NCBI RefSeq assembly: GCF_001618865.1
Contig: NZ_CP015136.1
Span: 1,213,001-1,277,000, forward strand
Length of the DNA stretch: 64,000 bases
Origin: Luteitalea pratensis
Lineage (GTDB): Bacteria > Acidobacteriota > Vicinamibacteria > Vicinamibacterales > Vicinamibacteraceae
Direction of reading: 5' to 3'
This document shows positions 1-7,429 of this stretch, in pieces; positions within the stretch are counted from its first letter, which is position 1; the number at the start of each line of letters is the position of its first letter. Both the position numbers and the translations under genes were made by a program. Under the pieces are notes generated by a model, which saw only the letters and a program-made list of their open reading frames with translations, did no database searches and had not been told where the DNA came from.

Positions 1-12
1 GAGTGATGGGGG

Positions 13-270
13 CTATCGCCCGTCGTCCTGCTCGGTAATCTCGCCCTCGATGTCGGCCAGTTTCTCCTGCAGGAATCCGGTCGCGTCTTTCACGCCCTGG
101 TTGTAGACGGGCGGACCGAGGTGGCGCACGAAGAAGTCGACGAGGCCCTCGGCGCGGAAGGCGCTGAGCGGCTCGTCGAACTCGTCCTCGAAATGGCGCT
201 GCAGCGCCGCGAGCAGCGATGCGCGGCGTTCGGGCGACAGGCGGATGCGCTGAGGCGACCTTGGAGGCAT
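13..270 (-). CDS. DUF2164 family protein
   Basis: An 85-residue soluble protein with no signal peptide or membrane segment. The order of motifs, an N-terminal basic 'IRLSPERRASLLAALQRHF' stretch, then 'LVDFFVRHLGPPVYNQGVKD' and an acidic C-terminus, is that of the small DUF2164 family, and the length is normal for it. No biochemical role is known for the family. It is a single gene; its start lies near a short tandem repeat and its stop is 12 bp from the window edge, so its downstream neighbour is unseen. Family assignment is fairly secure, function unknown. Confidence 0.8.
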   Translation of the reverse strand: MPPRSPQRIRLSPERRASLLAALQRHFEDEFDEPLSAFRAEGLVDFFVRHLGPPVYNQGVKDATGFLQEKLADIEGEITEQDDGR

Positions 271-331
271 GCTTCAGGATACCGGGGACGGCCGGCCCCG
301 AACCGCGGGGCTGTACCGGTCTTGGGTGCTT

Positions 332-364
332 GCCCGGTGCCCGGAACCCGGAACCCGGTGCCCG
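332..364. repeat. Heptanucleotide tandem array (cccggtg/cccggaa type)
   Basis: About four and a half copies of a 7-bp unit alternating between cccggtg and cccggaa fill part of the gap between the DUF2164 start and the methyltransferase stop. It is one of many 7-bp arrays in the window with different unit sequences. Confidence 0.75.
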
Positions 365-382
365 ACCACCATGACACGGCCG

Positions 383-1396
383 TTACTTGATGCCGATCAC
401 CATCGAGTCGGGGCCGACGAGTGGTTCGACTCGTGTCGACGTGAAGCCGGCCTCGCGCATCCACGCCGCGCAATCGGCGCCGGTGTAGTCGAATCCGCCG
501 GGCGTCTCGATCAGCATGTTGAGGCTCATGAGCAGGCCGAAGGCACTCTTCGACCGATCGTCGTCGATGATCGACTCGTAGACGATCAGCGCGCCGCCGG
601 CGGGAATCGCTGCATACGCCTTGCGAATCAGCCTGTGCTTCTGGGCCAGGTCCCAGTCGTGCAGGATGTGACCCATCATCATGACGTCGGCCTTCGGCAG
701 GTCGTCGGTGAAGAAACTGCCCGGGGCGAACGTGAGCCGGTCCGCGACGCCGGATGCCTTCGCGTAGTCCTCGAAGATGGGCGCCACCTCGGGCAGGTCG
801 AAGCCCTGGCCCGTCAGGTGCGGGTGGGCCGCGGCGACCTGCACGGCGAGGTCACCCTGCGCCGTGCCGACATCGACGAACGTCGCGTGGTCCTTCCACG
901 GAAACTGACGAGCGATCGCCATGTTGGCGCCCCGGCTGAGACCCGACATGGCGGACAGGAACTCCCGCAGCCTCGCGGGATCGGCGTAGAGACCCTCGAA
1001 GAGCCCCGGTGAACCCAGCTTCATCTCGTTCTGCGGCAAGCCGGTGCGCAGCGCCTCGGTGAGGTGCCCCCAGAACGGATACAGCCGGTGGTTGGCCATC
1101 TCGAGCATGCCGCCGACGTAGCTCGGTTTCTGCCGATCGAGGAAGAGGTCCGCGTCGGCTGTATTGGCGTAGGTATCACCGCTGCGGGTCAGGAAGCCTA
1201 TGGCAACCAGGGCATCCAGAAAATCGCGCGCCGACCGCGGATGCAGGCCCAGCCGCCCCGACAGCGCGGCGAAGGGTTCCGGTCCACGTGCCAGCTCGGT
1301 GAAGACCCCCATTTCGATGGCGCTCAGCAATGTCTTGGAAGCCCAGAATGCCAGGCCGGTCTGCAGGATGCGTTCGGGGTTCAACGACTCTGACAC
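383..1396 (-). CDS. SAM-dependent O-methyltransferase (acetylserotonin/hydroxyneurosporene type)
   Basis: This 337-residue protein has the two-part layout of class I O-methyltransferases. A winged-helix dimerisation domain covers roughly residues 10-100, with [20 protein letters not shown] as its helix-turn-helix part. A Rossmann methyltransferase domain follows, with the SAM-binding loop VDVGTAQGD at 174-182. The likely catalytic base is the His of GHILHDW (His246). Relatives methylate a hydroxyl on a small aromatic or carotenoid substrate; the substrate here cannot be told. The start codon is GTG at 1396, in front of an otherwise gene-poor stretch. No biosynthetic partner genes lie next to it. 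Methyltransferase call is secure, specificity unknown. Confidence 0.88.
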   Translation of the reverse strand: MSESLNPERILQTGLAFWASKTLLSAIEMGVFTELARGPEPFAALSGRLGLHPRSARDFLDALVAIGFLTRSGDTYANTADADLFLDRQKPSYVGGMLEMANHRLYPFWGHLTEALRTGLPQNEMKLGSPGLFEGLYADPARLREFLSAMSGLSRGANMAIARQFPWKDHATFVDVGTAQGDLAVQVAAAHPHLTGQGFDLPEVAPIFEDYAKASGVADRLTFAPGSFFTDDLPKADVMMMGHILHDWDLAQKHRLIRKAYAAIPAGGALIVYESIIDDDRSKSAFGLLMSLNMLIETPGGFDYTGADCAAWMREAGFTSTRVEPLVGPDSMVIGIK

Positions 1397-1514
1397 GAGG
1401 TAGCCTCCAGTTCGCGCCCAAACGCCCGAGCGCTCGAATGACGATGCGCGGGCATCCTAGCTGAAAAATCAGATCGGCGAACTCGTCGCGCTCGCGCGTC
1501 GCCATCCAGTGAAC

Positions 1515-1643
1515 ATGGCCTGTCCCCGGTGCGGCAATCCAGCCGACGAATCTGCGGAGACCTGTCCGTCCTGCCAGGACGGGGCGTCAAGACAGCTTGA
1601 TTCTTCAAGGAGGCGAGACGCACCGACGCAGGCGCAGCAATAA
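1515..1643 (+). CDS. Zinc-ribbon micro-ORF (42 aa), possibly a gene remnant
   Basis: A 42-codon reading frame opens with MACPRCGNPADESAETCPSC, a clean CxxC-x10-CxxC zinc-ribbon of the type found at the N-terminus of many larger bacterial proteins. It then runs into a polar tail and stops at TAA (1641-1643), 8 bp before the GH127 start. The four cysteines at zinc-ribbon spacing are unlikely by chance, but there is no clear ribosome-binding site and no domain after the ribbon. It may be a small zinc-binding protein, or what is left of a longer gene. The existence of the motif is seen directly; expression is inference. Confidence 0.4.
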   Translation: MACPRCGNPADESAETCPSCQDGASRQLDSSRRRDAPTQAQQ

Positions 1644-1651
1644 TCACGCCC

Positions 1652-3673
1652 ATGAACCGCCGAAACTTCCTGGCCGGCGTGGCTGGTGCCGCGGTTGTCG
1701 GTCCGACGCTGACCGCTCAGACCGGAACGGCTCCTGCAGCGGGGCGTGCAGAAGGCGATCTCGCGGCGCCGCACTTCAGGCCACTGCCGCTGGGGACCAT
1801 CCAGCCGGCCGGGTGGCTGCGTCGCCAGTTGCAGATTCAGGCAGACGGGCTCACGGGTCACCTTGACGAGTTCTGGCCCGACGTCGCCCGCAGTCGCTGG
1901 TTCGGCGGCGAGGCCGAGGGCTGGGAGCGGGCGCCGTACTGGCTCGATGGCGCCATTCCTCTCGCCTGGCAACTTCGCGACACTGCGTTGCAGGCGCGCA
2001 TCACGACGTACGTCGACCACATCGTCACGCACCAGCGCAAAGACGGCTGGTACGGGCCCTACCCGCTCGACGCCGTCGCCACCCGCTACGACATGTGGGC
2101 GATCCTGCTGGCCAACAAGGTGCTGGCGCAGTATCACGAGGCGACGGGCGATGCCCGTGTCCTGGAGGCCGTCACCCGTAGCGTTCGGGCAATGGCCGCG
2201 GGACTGTCGCGCACGCCACTCTACGACTGGGGACGTTTCCGCTGGTACGAAGGACTGGTGCCCATCTTCCATGTGTACGAGCGGAGCCGGGAGCCGTGGC
2301 TGCTCGACCTGGCGCGGACGCTGCGTACGCAAGGCGTGGACTTCTCCCGCGTGTTCGCTTCGGGCGACATCGCGATCCCGACGCCGCGCCGCGGCCTGTG
2401 GACCTGGACCCGGCACGTCGTCAATCTCGCGATGGCCACCAAGGCGGCCGCGCTCTCCTGGCGACTCGATCAGCGCCCTGAGGATCGCGCGTTCGCGACG
2501 GAGATGATCGAGACACTGGACCGCCATCACGGGCAGGTCAACGGCATGTTCTCGGGCGACGAATGCGTGTCGGGCCGCAACCCGCTGCAAGGCACCGAAC
2601 TCTGCGCCGTCGTCGAGTTCATGTACTCGCTCGAGCACCTCTTCGCGGTGTTCGGCACGGTGGCCTTCGCCGATCGGCTCGAACGCGTGGCCTTCAACGC
2701 CCTGCCGGCGACGATTGCTCCCGATGGCTGGTCGCACCAGTACGACCAGCAGGTCAACCAGGCGCAGTGCACGATCAACCCCGAACACGGCTGGTCCACC
2801 AACGGGCCGGAGTCGAACCTGTTCGGTCTCGAGCCGAATTACGGCTGCTGCACGTCGAACATGCACCAGGGCTGGCCCAAGTTCGTGGCGCACGCGTGGA
2901 TGCGCAGCGCGGACGACGGGCTGGTGGCGGCGGCCTGGGGGCCGTGCGAGCTGTCGACGACCGTTCGTGACGTGCCGGTGACGGTATCGGTCGTCACCGA
3001 CTATCCCTTCCGCGAGGAGATTACCGTGACCGTGGCGGCCGGCCGCCCGGTACGGTTCCCTCTCCACTTGCGGGTTCCGGCGTGGGCCGACGGTGCGTCG
3101 CTGCGTGTGGCGAACGGGGCGACGCAACCGCTCGCCGCGGGCACGTTGCACCGTCTCGAGCGCACGTGGCCGGCATCCACGACGGTGATGCTGCGGTTGC
3201 CGATGACACCGCGCGTGACGGAGCGCTACCACCGCGCCTTGTCCATCGAGCGCGGGCCGCTGGTCTATGCGCTGAAGATCGGTGAGCAGTGGACGCGCGT
3301 GAACGCGGCGGCGCCGCATCGCGAGCCACCGCATGCCGACTACGAGGTGCGCCCGACCACGCCCTGGAACTATGGCCTCGTGCTCGACCCGGCCCATCCC
3401 GAGGCATCGCTGTCGTTCGACGAACGCCCGATCGGGGCGCAACCATTCTCGCCTGACGGCGCCGGCATGGTGGCCTCGGTGCCGGCGCGGCGCATCCCCG
3501 ATTGGAAGCTTGCACACGGGTGGGCGGCCGAGATGGCCATCCCCGAGCGCGACTGGTCCGATCCGGCCCGGCCGGTCACGACCGAGCCGCAGGAGACCGT
3601 GACACTGATTCCTTACGGGTGCACGAACCTGCGGATCGCGGAGTTCCCGCGATTGCCACCGCCGCGCGCCTGA
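1652..3673 (+). CDS. Exported glycoside hydrolase family 127 protein (beta-L-arabinofuranosidase type)
   Basis: This 673-residue protein begins with a Tat-like leader (MNRRNFLAGVAGAAVVG) and so probably acts outside the cytoplasm. It belongs to GH127 (formerly DUF1680), whose characterised member HypBA1 removes beta-1,2-linked L-arabinofuranose using a zinc-bound cysteine nucleophile. The matching residues are visible: Glu316 and Cys318 in TELC, and the pair Cys399-Cys400 in NYGCCTSN. Glu304 in SGDE may serve as acid/base. Residues up to about 440 form the (alpha/alpha) barrel and the remainder is beta-rich. Length is normal for the family. No transporter or second arabinosidase is adjacent, so the sugar actually released is inferred. 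Confidence 0.88.
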   Translation: MNRRNFLAGVAGAAVVGPTLTAQTGTAPAAGRAEGDLAAPHFRPLPLGTIQPAGWLRRQLQIQADGLTGHLDEFWPDVARSRWFGGEAEGWERAPYWLDGAIPLAWQLRDTALQARITTYVDHIVTHQRKDGWYGPYPLDAVATRYDMWAILLANKVLAQYHEATGDARVLEAVTRSVRAMAAGLSRTPLYDWGRFRWYEGLVPIFHVYERSREPWLLDLARTLRTQGVDFSRVFASGDIAIPTPRRGLWTWTRHVVNLAMATKAAALSWRLDQRPEDRAFATEMIETLDRHHGQVNGMFSGDECVSGRNPLQGTELCAVVEFMYSLEHLFAVFGTVAFADRLERVAFNALPATIAPDGWSHQYDQQVNQAQCTINPEHGWSTNGPESNLFGLEPNYGCCTSNMHQGWPKFVAHAWMRSADDGLVAAAWGPCELSTTVRDVPVTVSVVTDYPFREEITVTVAAGRPVRFPLHLRVPAWADGASLRVANGATQPLAAGTLHRLERTWPASTTVMLRLPMTPRVTERYHRALSIERGPLVYALKIGEQWTRVNAAAPHREPPHADYEVRPTTPWNYGLVLDPAHPEASLSFDERPIGAQPFSPDGAGMVASVPARRIPDWKLAHGWAAEMAIPERDWSDPARPVTTEPQETVTLIPYGCTNLRIAEFPRLPPPRA

Positions 3674-3727
3674 TCTCGTGTGGCGGTCGGCACCAACCGC
3701 GAAGTCGAGCAACCGTCGAGCTGAAGG

Positions 3728-3835
3728 TCGACGGCTACGGAAATTGAAGGTTGACGGCGACGGGTAACTGAAGGTCGACGGTTACGGGCCGCGTGCGCGC
3801 GCGCATGTAGCGGCCGACCTTCAGGTCGGCCGACG
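3728..3835. repeat. GTCGACCTTCAGGTCGAC-type hairpin repeats
   Basis: The gap between the GH127 stop and the response regulator holds three degenerate copies of a 'gaaggtcgacgg(c/t)tacgg' sequence. It ends in a perfect hairpin, cggccgacc-ttca-ggtcggccg (3811-3832). The stop codon of the response regulator lies inside this hairpin, so it may also act as its terminator, although no T-tract follows. Confidence 0.65.
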
Positions 3836-4588
3836 ATGGCGTTCGGCGCCCGGCGCTTCGGTCCGCCCGGGGTCGTCCGGCTCCGCGATGAACCGGTAAC
3901 CTCGCCCCCGCACGGTGATCACGTGCCGCGGCTTGGAAGGGTCCTCATTCAGGAAGCGGCGCAACCGGACGATGAAGTTGTCGATGGCGCGGGTGTCGGT
4001 GTCCTCGTGCAGGTCCCAGACGTCCTCGAGGATCGCCTTGCGCGACACGACCTTGCCGGCGTTCTGCAGCAGGTACTGCAGCAGGTCTGCCTCCATGGCC
4101 GTCAGGTGATACGGCATGGTCCCGACGCGCAGTTCGAGTGTCGACGGATCGAACGTGTTACCGCCAAAGGTGTAGACCTCGGGAGCGCGTTCCGGTGGTG
4201 CAGGCGCGCTGCGCGCCCACGTGCTGCGGCGCAGCAGGCTGCGCATGCGCGCCAGAAGGATCGGCAACTCGAATGGCTTGGGCAGGTAGTCGTCCACGCC
4301 GGCGTCGAAGCCCTGCAGCACGTCCTCGGGGCGGCCGCGAGCCGTCAGCATCAGGATCGGGACGTAATCGCCACGCGCCCGCAACTCGCGCGCGACCTCG
4401 AAGCCATTCTTGCCGGGCAGCATGACGTCGAGCAGCACGGCGTCGAACATGCCCGTCTCGCCGCCGAGGCGCGTGAGGGCCGTCTCGCCGTCGCCGGCCA
4501 CGTCCACCTCGTGCCCGTCCGCCTCGAGGTTGAAGCGCAGGCCCATCGCGAGGTGGGGCTCGTCCTCCACCACCAGCAGGCGTGCCAT
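3821..4588 (-). CDS. OmpR-family response regulator
   Basis: This 255-residue regulator has an N-terminal receiver domain (about 1-118) with acidic pocket VEDE, phospho-acceptor Asp54 in VLLDVMLPG and the conserved Lys in LPKPFE. The C-terminal winged-helix DNA-binding domain (about 145-235) contains the family signature RGRGYRF. It is the output half of a two-component system: its ATG shares one base with the TGA of the upstream sensor kinase, so the two are translated together. The last residues (RHRRPT) and the stop are read from a palindromic repeat, suggesting the natural C-terminus was replaced. The regulon is unknown; the desaturase immediately upstream on the same strand is a possible target. 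Confidence 0.93.
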   Translation of the reverse strand: MARLLVVEDEPHLAMGLRFNLEADGHEVDVAGDGETALTRLGGETGMFDAVLLDVMLPGKNGFEVARELRARGDYVPILMLTARGRPEDVLQGFDAGVDDYLPKPFELPILLARMRSLLRRSTWARSAPAPPERAPEVYTFGGNTFDPSTLELRVGTMPYHLTAMEADLLQYLLQNAGKVVSRKAILEDVWDLHEDTDTRAIDNFIVRLRRFLNEDPSKPRHVITVRGRGYRFIAEPDDPGRTEAPGAERHRRPT

Positions 4589-5481
4589 CAGGTCCGCACC
4601 ATCCGCGGCAGTTCGATCGTGAACGTCGAGCCCCGGCCCTCGCCGTCGCTCGTCGCGGACACGCGCCCGCCGTGCTGCCGGACGATCGATCGCACGATGT
4701 AGAGACCGAGCCCGGTCCCCTTCACCTTCGACCCGCGCCACTGGAAGCGGTGGAACCGCCGGAAGATGCGTTTGAGCTGCGCGTGCGGAATGCCGACGCC
4801 CTGATCCGAGACACGGACGCGCACCAGTTCGTCTTCCGGCACGCTCACCTCGATCGCGACCCGTACCTGATCGCGCGAGTACTTGACGGCGTTGTCGAGC
4901 AGGTTCGAGAGCACGCTGCGCAGTTCGTCGGCGTCGCCGTTGACGAAGGCCTCGTCGGGCGTCGCCTCGGCCATTGTCAGTGCCTCCGGCGTGAGGTGGT
5001 GGCGCAGGCGCGCGACTTCGAGCACCTCCCCGACGAGTGCCGCCATGTCGACGGGACTTCGGTGAAGCAACCCGACGCGCTGGCTGGCCGCGCCGGCCTT
5101 GAGCACCTGTTCGACCGTCTGCTGCAGCCGGTCGGCGTCGGCCAGCATGGTGCGGTAGAAGTCCTCGCGCTGGGCCTCGGAGACCTCGCGCGACTGGAGC
5201 GTCTGCAGATAGAGCCGGATCGAGGCAATCGGCGTCTTCAGTTCGTGCGTGACCGCATTCAGGAACGCATCCTGCTGGTCGTTGCGATGCAGTTCGCGCA
5301 CCAGGAACACGGTGTACACGATGATGCCGGCGATGATCAGCGCAAAGGCCACGACGCCGAGCACGAGCGGCAGGAGGCTGCGCGCATTGACGTAGATCCA
5401 CCCGATGTTGAGGGTGAGGGCCGCCGCCACGAGGACGACGCAGAGCGTCACGACGACGATCGTGGCAGTGCGGCGGGTCAC
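4588..5481 (-). CDS. Membrane sensor histidine kinase
   Basis: This 297-residue kinase starts at GTG. Two membrane helices (about 8-27 and 36-60) flank a very short external loop, so it has no large periplasmic sensor domain. A HisKA domain follows, with the phosphorylated His79 in VTHELKTP, and then a HATPase domain with N box NLLDNAVKYS, G1 box DQGVGIPH and G2 box GTGLGLY. It phosphorylates the response regulator encoded directly downstream with a one-base overlap. The minimal sensor suggests detection of a membrane or intramembrane signal, which would fit the neighbouring fatty-acid desaturase, but that link is inference. Confidence 0.92.
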   Translation of the reverse strand: MTRRTATIVVVTLCVVLVAAALTLNIGWIYVNARSLLPLVLGVVAFALIIAGIIVYTVFLVRELHRNDQQDAFLNAVTHELKTPIASIRLYLQTLQSREVSEAQREDFYRTMLADADRLQQTVEQVLKAGAASQRVGLLHRSPVDMAALVGEVLEVARLRHHLTPEALTMAEATPDEAFVNGDADELRSVLSNLLDNAVKYSRDQVRVAIEVSVPEDELVRVRVSDQGVGIPHAQLKRIFRRFHRFQWRGSKVKGTGLGLYIVRSIVRQHGGRVSATSDGEGRGSTFTIELPRMVRT

Positions 5482-5494
5482 GGGAGGATTCTAT

Positions 5495-5526
5495 CGAACG
5501 CCGACCGCGGAACGCCGAACGCCGAG
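5495..5526. repeat. Heptanucleotide tandem array (gccgaac type)
   Basis: About four degenerate copies of a 7-bp unit (gaacgcc and variants) lie just upstream of the sensor kinase start and downstream of the desaturase terminator. Confidence 0.65.
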
Positions 5527-5570
5527 CCAGGAACTGCGGCAAGACGAAGGAAGAAGGCAGGGCCGGGCCC

Positions 5571-5604
5571 AAAAAAGTAAGGCCGGGCTGTTGCCAGCCC
5601 GGCC
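5571..5604 (-). terminator. Rho-independent terminator of the desaturase gene
   Basis: On the minus strand a perfect 10-bp GC stem (ggccgggctg / cagcccggcc, 4-base loop, 5581-5604) is followed directly by TTACTTTTTT. It lies 27 bp beyond the desaturase stop codon. This is the clearest intrinsic terminator in the window and separates the desaturase from the downstream two-component genes. Confidence 0.85.
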
Positions 5605-5631
5605 CCGGTTTCCATTCGTCCTGCCCGTGAA

Positions 5632-6552
5632 CTACTCGAGCATCAACGGCTCGGCTGACGAGATGTCGACCGCGTCGTTGGTCTGCTGCGGCATGCGGTG
5701 GACGTGCTCGAGGCGGGCCACCTTGACGTCCCACACCAGACCGAGTGCGCGCAGGATGCTGATGTTGATGTAGTTGATGTCGATCTCGTACCAGGCGAGG
5801 CCATGACGCGCCGACACGGGGTGGGCGTGGTGGTTGTTGTGCCAGCCCTCGCCAAACGTGATCGCGGCCACCCACCAGAGGTTCGTGGAATCGTCCTTGG
5901 TCTTGAAGCGGCGCGAACCCCAGATGTGCGTCGCTGAGTTCACCAGCCAGGTCGCGTGCAGGCCGTAGGTCGTGCGGAAGAAGATGCCCCACAGCACGTA
6001 CGGGATGCCGCCGAATGCCAGGAATGCGAGGCCCAGGACCACTTGCGGTATCCAGTGCCACTGGGTGAGCCACAGGTGGACCGGGTCCTTGCTCAGGTCC
6101 GGGACGTAACGGCGCAGCACCGCGGTGTCGTGGTGCATCGCCTTGCCCATGAAGATCCACCCCATGTGCGCCCAGAAGGTGCCTTCGCGAGGCGAGTGCG
6201 GGTCGCCTTCGTGGTCCGAGTGCTGGTGGTGGATGCGGTGGGTGGCCACCCAGAAGATGGGGCCGCCCTCGAGCGCGAGCGTGCCGCAGATCGTGAGGAA
6301 GTACTCCATCCACTTGGATGTCTTGTAGCCACGGTGCGTCAGCAGGCGGTGATACGCCATGCCGATCCCGAGGCTGCCGGCGACGAACCACATGATGACG
6401 GCTGACAGGATCGCGCCGAAATCGATGTAGAAGAACGCGGCGACGGCGCCAATGTGGAACGCCGTCATCGCGGTGATGGTGATCCAGTTGTAGCCGTGAC
6501 CGGCGGCAGCCTTGCGGCCGTAAAGGGCAGTGACTTTGACAGGTGCACTCAT
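5632..6552 (-). CDS. Membrane fatty acid desaturase (acyl-CoA delta-9 type)
   Basis: This 306-residue integral membrane di-iron enzyme should introduce a cis double bond in a saturated acyl chain, adjusting membrane fluidity. All three histidine boxes are present: HRLLTH, HRIHH and HNNHH, in the order and spacing of stearoyl-CoA-type desaturases, separated by paired hydrophobic segments. I start it at the ATG at 6552 (MSAPVKV); an in-frame ATG 12 codons upstream would add a basic extension with no support. It is monocistronic, followed by a strong intrinsic terminator, with a two-component system next on the same strand. Electron donor genes are not seen nearby. Confidence 0.92.
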   Translation of the reverse strand: MSAPVKVTALYGRKAAAGHGYNWITITAMTAFHIGAVAAFFYIDFGAILSAVIMWFVAGSLGIGMAYHRLLTHRGYKTSKWMEYFLTICGTLALEGGPIFWVATHRIHHQHSDHEGDPHSPREGTFWAHMGWIFMGKAMHHDTAVLRRYVPDLSKDPVHLWLTQWHWIPQVVLGLAFLAFGGIPYVLWGIFFRTTYGLHATWLVNSATHIWGSRRFKTKDDSTNLWWVAAITFGEGWHNNHHAHPVSARHGLAWYEIDINYINISILRALGLVWDVKVARLEHVHRMPQQTNDAVDISSAEPLMLE

Positions 6553-6642
6553 GGAGAGCAAACGATGCCACGGCTGGCGCCGCCGCACTGTAATACTTCT
6601 GTAAGCGAGGCAAGAAACGTACTAGATCGCCCCGTCAGGCGA

Positions 6643-7379
6643 TCAGAATGTGCCGGATTGCCCCAGCGCCTCGTCAGCGCCGCTCTCGCCTATCAGCCTG
6701 CGATGGACTGCCGCGTGCCAGATCCAGATCCATGCGACGGCGACGTAGAACCCGAGGATGATCGCTGGTGACGCCTGGCCGGATGCGATGGCGGCAAAGG
6801 CCACGAAGAACAGGACGCCGCTGAGCGCCGAGTACCTGGCCCACGTGCGGTGCCCGCGCGCGGCGAAGCGGCGCGCGAAGACGAAGCACGCGGCGATCAA
6901 GGCGTAGAACCCACTGCCGCCGCACACGAAGTGCATCAGCCCTGCGTGCTGAGCGTCGCCGCACCCATCGGCGTGCCCGGCGGGAAGCCCTGTCCCGGAT
7001 CGGCCGGGAACACGCCGGCGCCGATCAGCCCGAGGCCGTAGACCGACAGCAGCAACGGTCCCCACGTGCCGCCACGCCCGGGGTGCAGGACGCGCCGCAC
7101 GCCGATCGCGCCAGCGATCACCAGGACGCCCGCGATCAGGAAGTTCGCGACCTGAATCCATCCCAGGTCGCCGTTGGCCAACAGAATCAGGGCGTGGCGC
7201 CGCATGTCGAACCCCTCGCGCGTCCATGCCTGTCCGAACCCGACAAGCAGGTAGATCGGCCCGGCGGCCACACCGCAGGCAAGAAGGAGCCGTTCAGTCA
7301 ATTGGATCCACAGCCCATGAGCTAAAGCGCCGTCGGCGAGAACCTCCACGGCCTTACCTTCCGCCATCGCGTGCCTCAT
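6643..7379 (-). pseudogene. DUF998 membrane protein, split by a frameshift
   Basis: The reading frame from 7379 encodes the first half of a DUF998 family protein: hydrophobic helices, the GQGFPPGTP motif, then GAATLSTQG and a stop at 6936. The second half (LMHFVCGGSGFYALIAACF onward, ending at 6643) continues without a gap in another frame. Adding one base near 6945 (AGCAC to AGCCAC) would restore TLSHAGLMHF, the expected family sequence. The gene thus looks like a recent one-base deletion, or a sequencing error in a C run. The intact protein would have about six membrane helices and no known function. It lies 50 bp downstream of a PQQ-propeller gene on the same strand. Confidence 0.75.
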
Positions 7380-7429
7380 AGAGGCGCCCCCGACCATCCT
7401 TCCAGGCCGGGCGGCTCGGGGAGCCGCCC

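Noticed and set aside
1469-3712. A 747-codon minus-strand frame opposite GH127
   Set aside because: Composition is that of an antisense frame (Arg/His rich, no motif), whereas the plus strand has full GH127 active-site motifs.
6936-6960. Programmed ribosomal frameshift in the DUF998 gene
   Set aside because: No slippery heptamer or downstream pseudoknot is evident; a one-base deletion or sequencing error is simpler.
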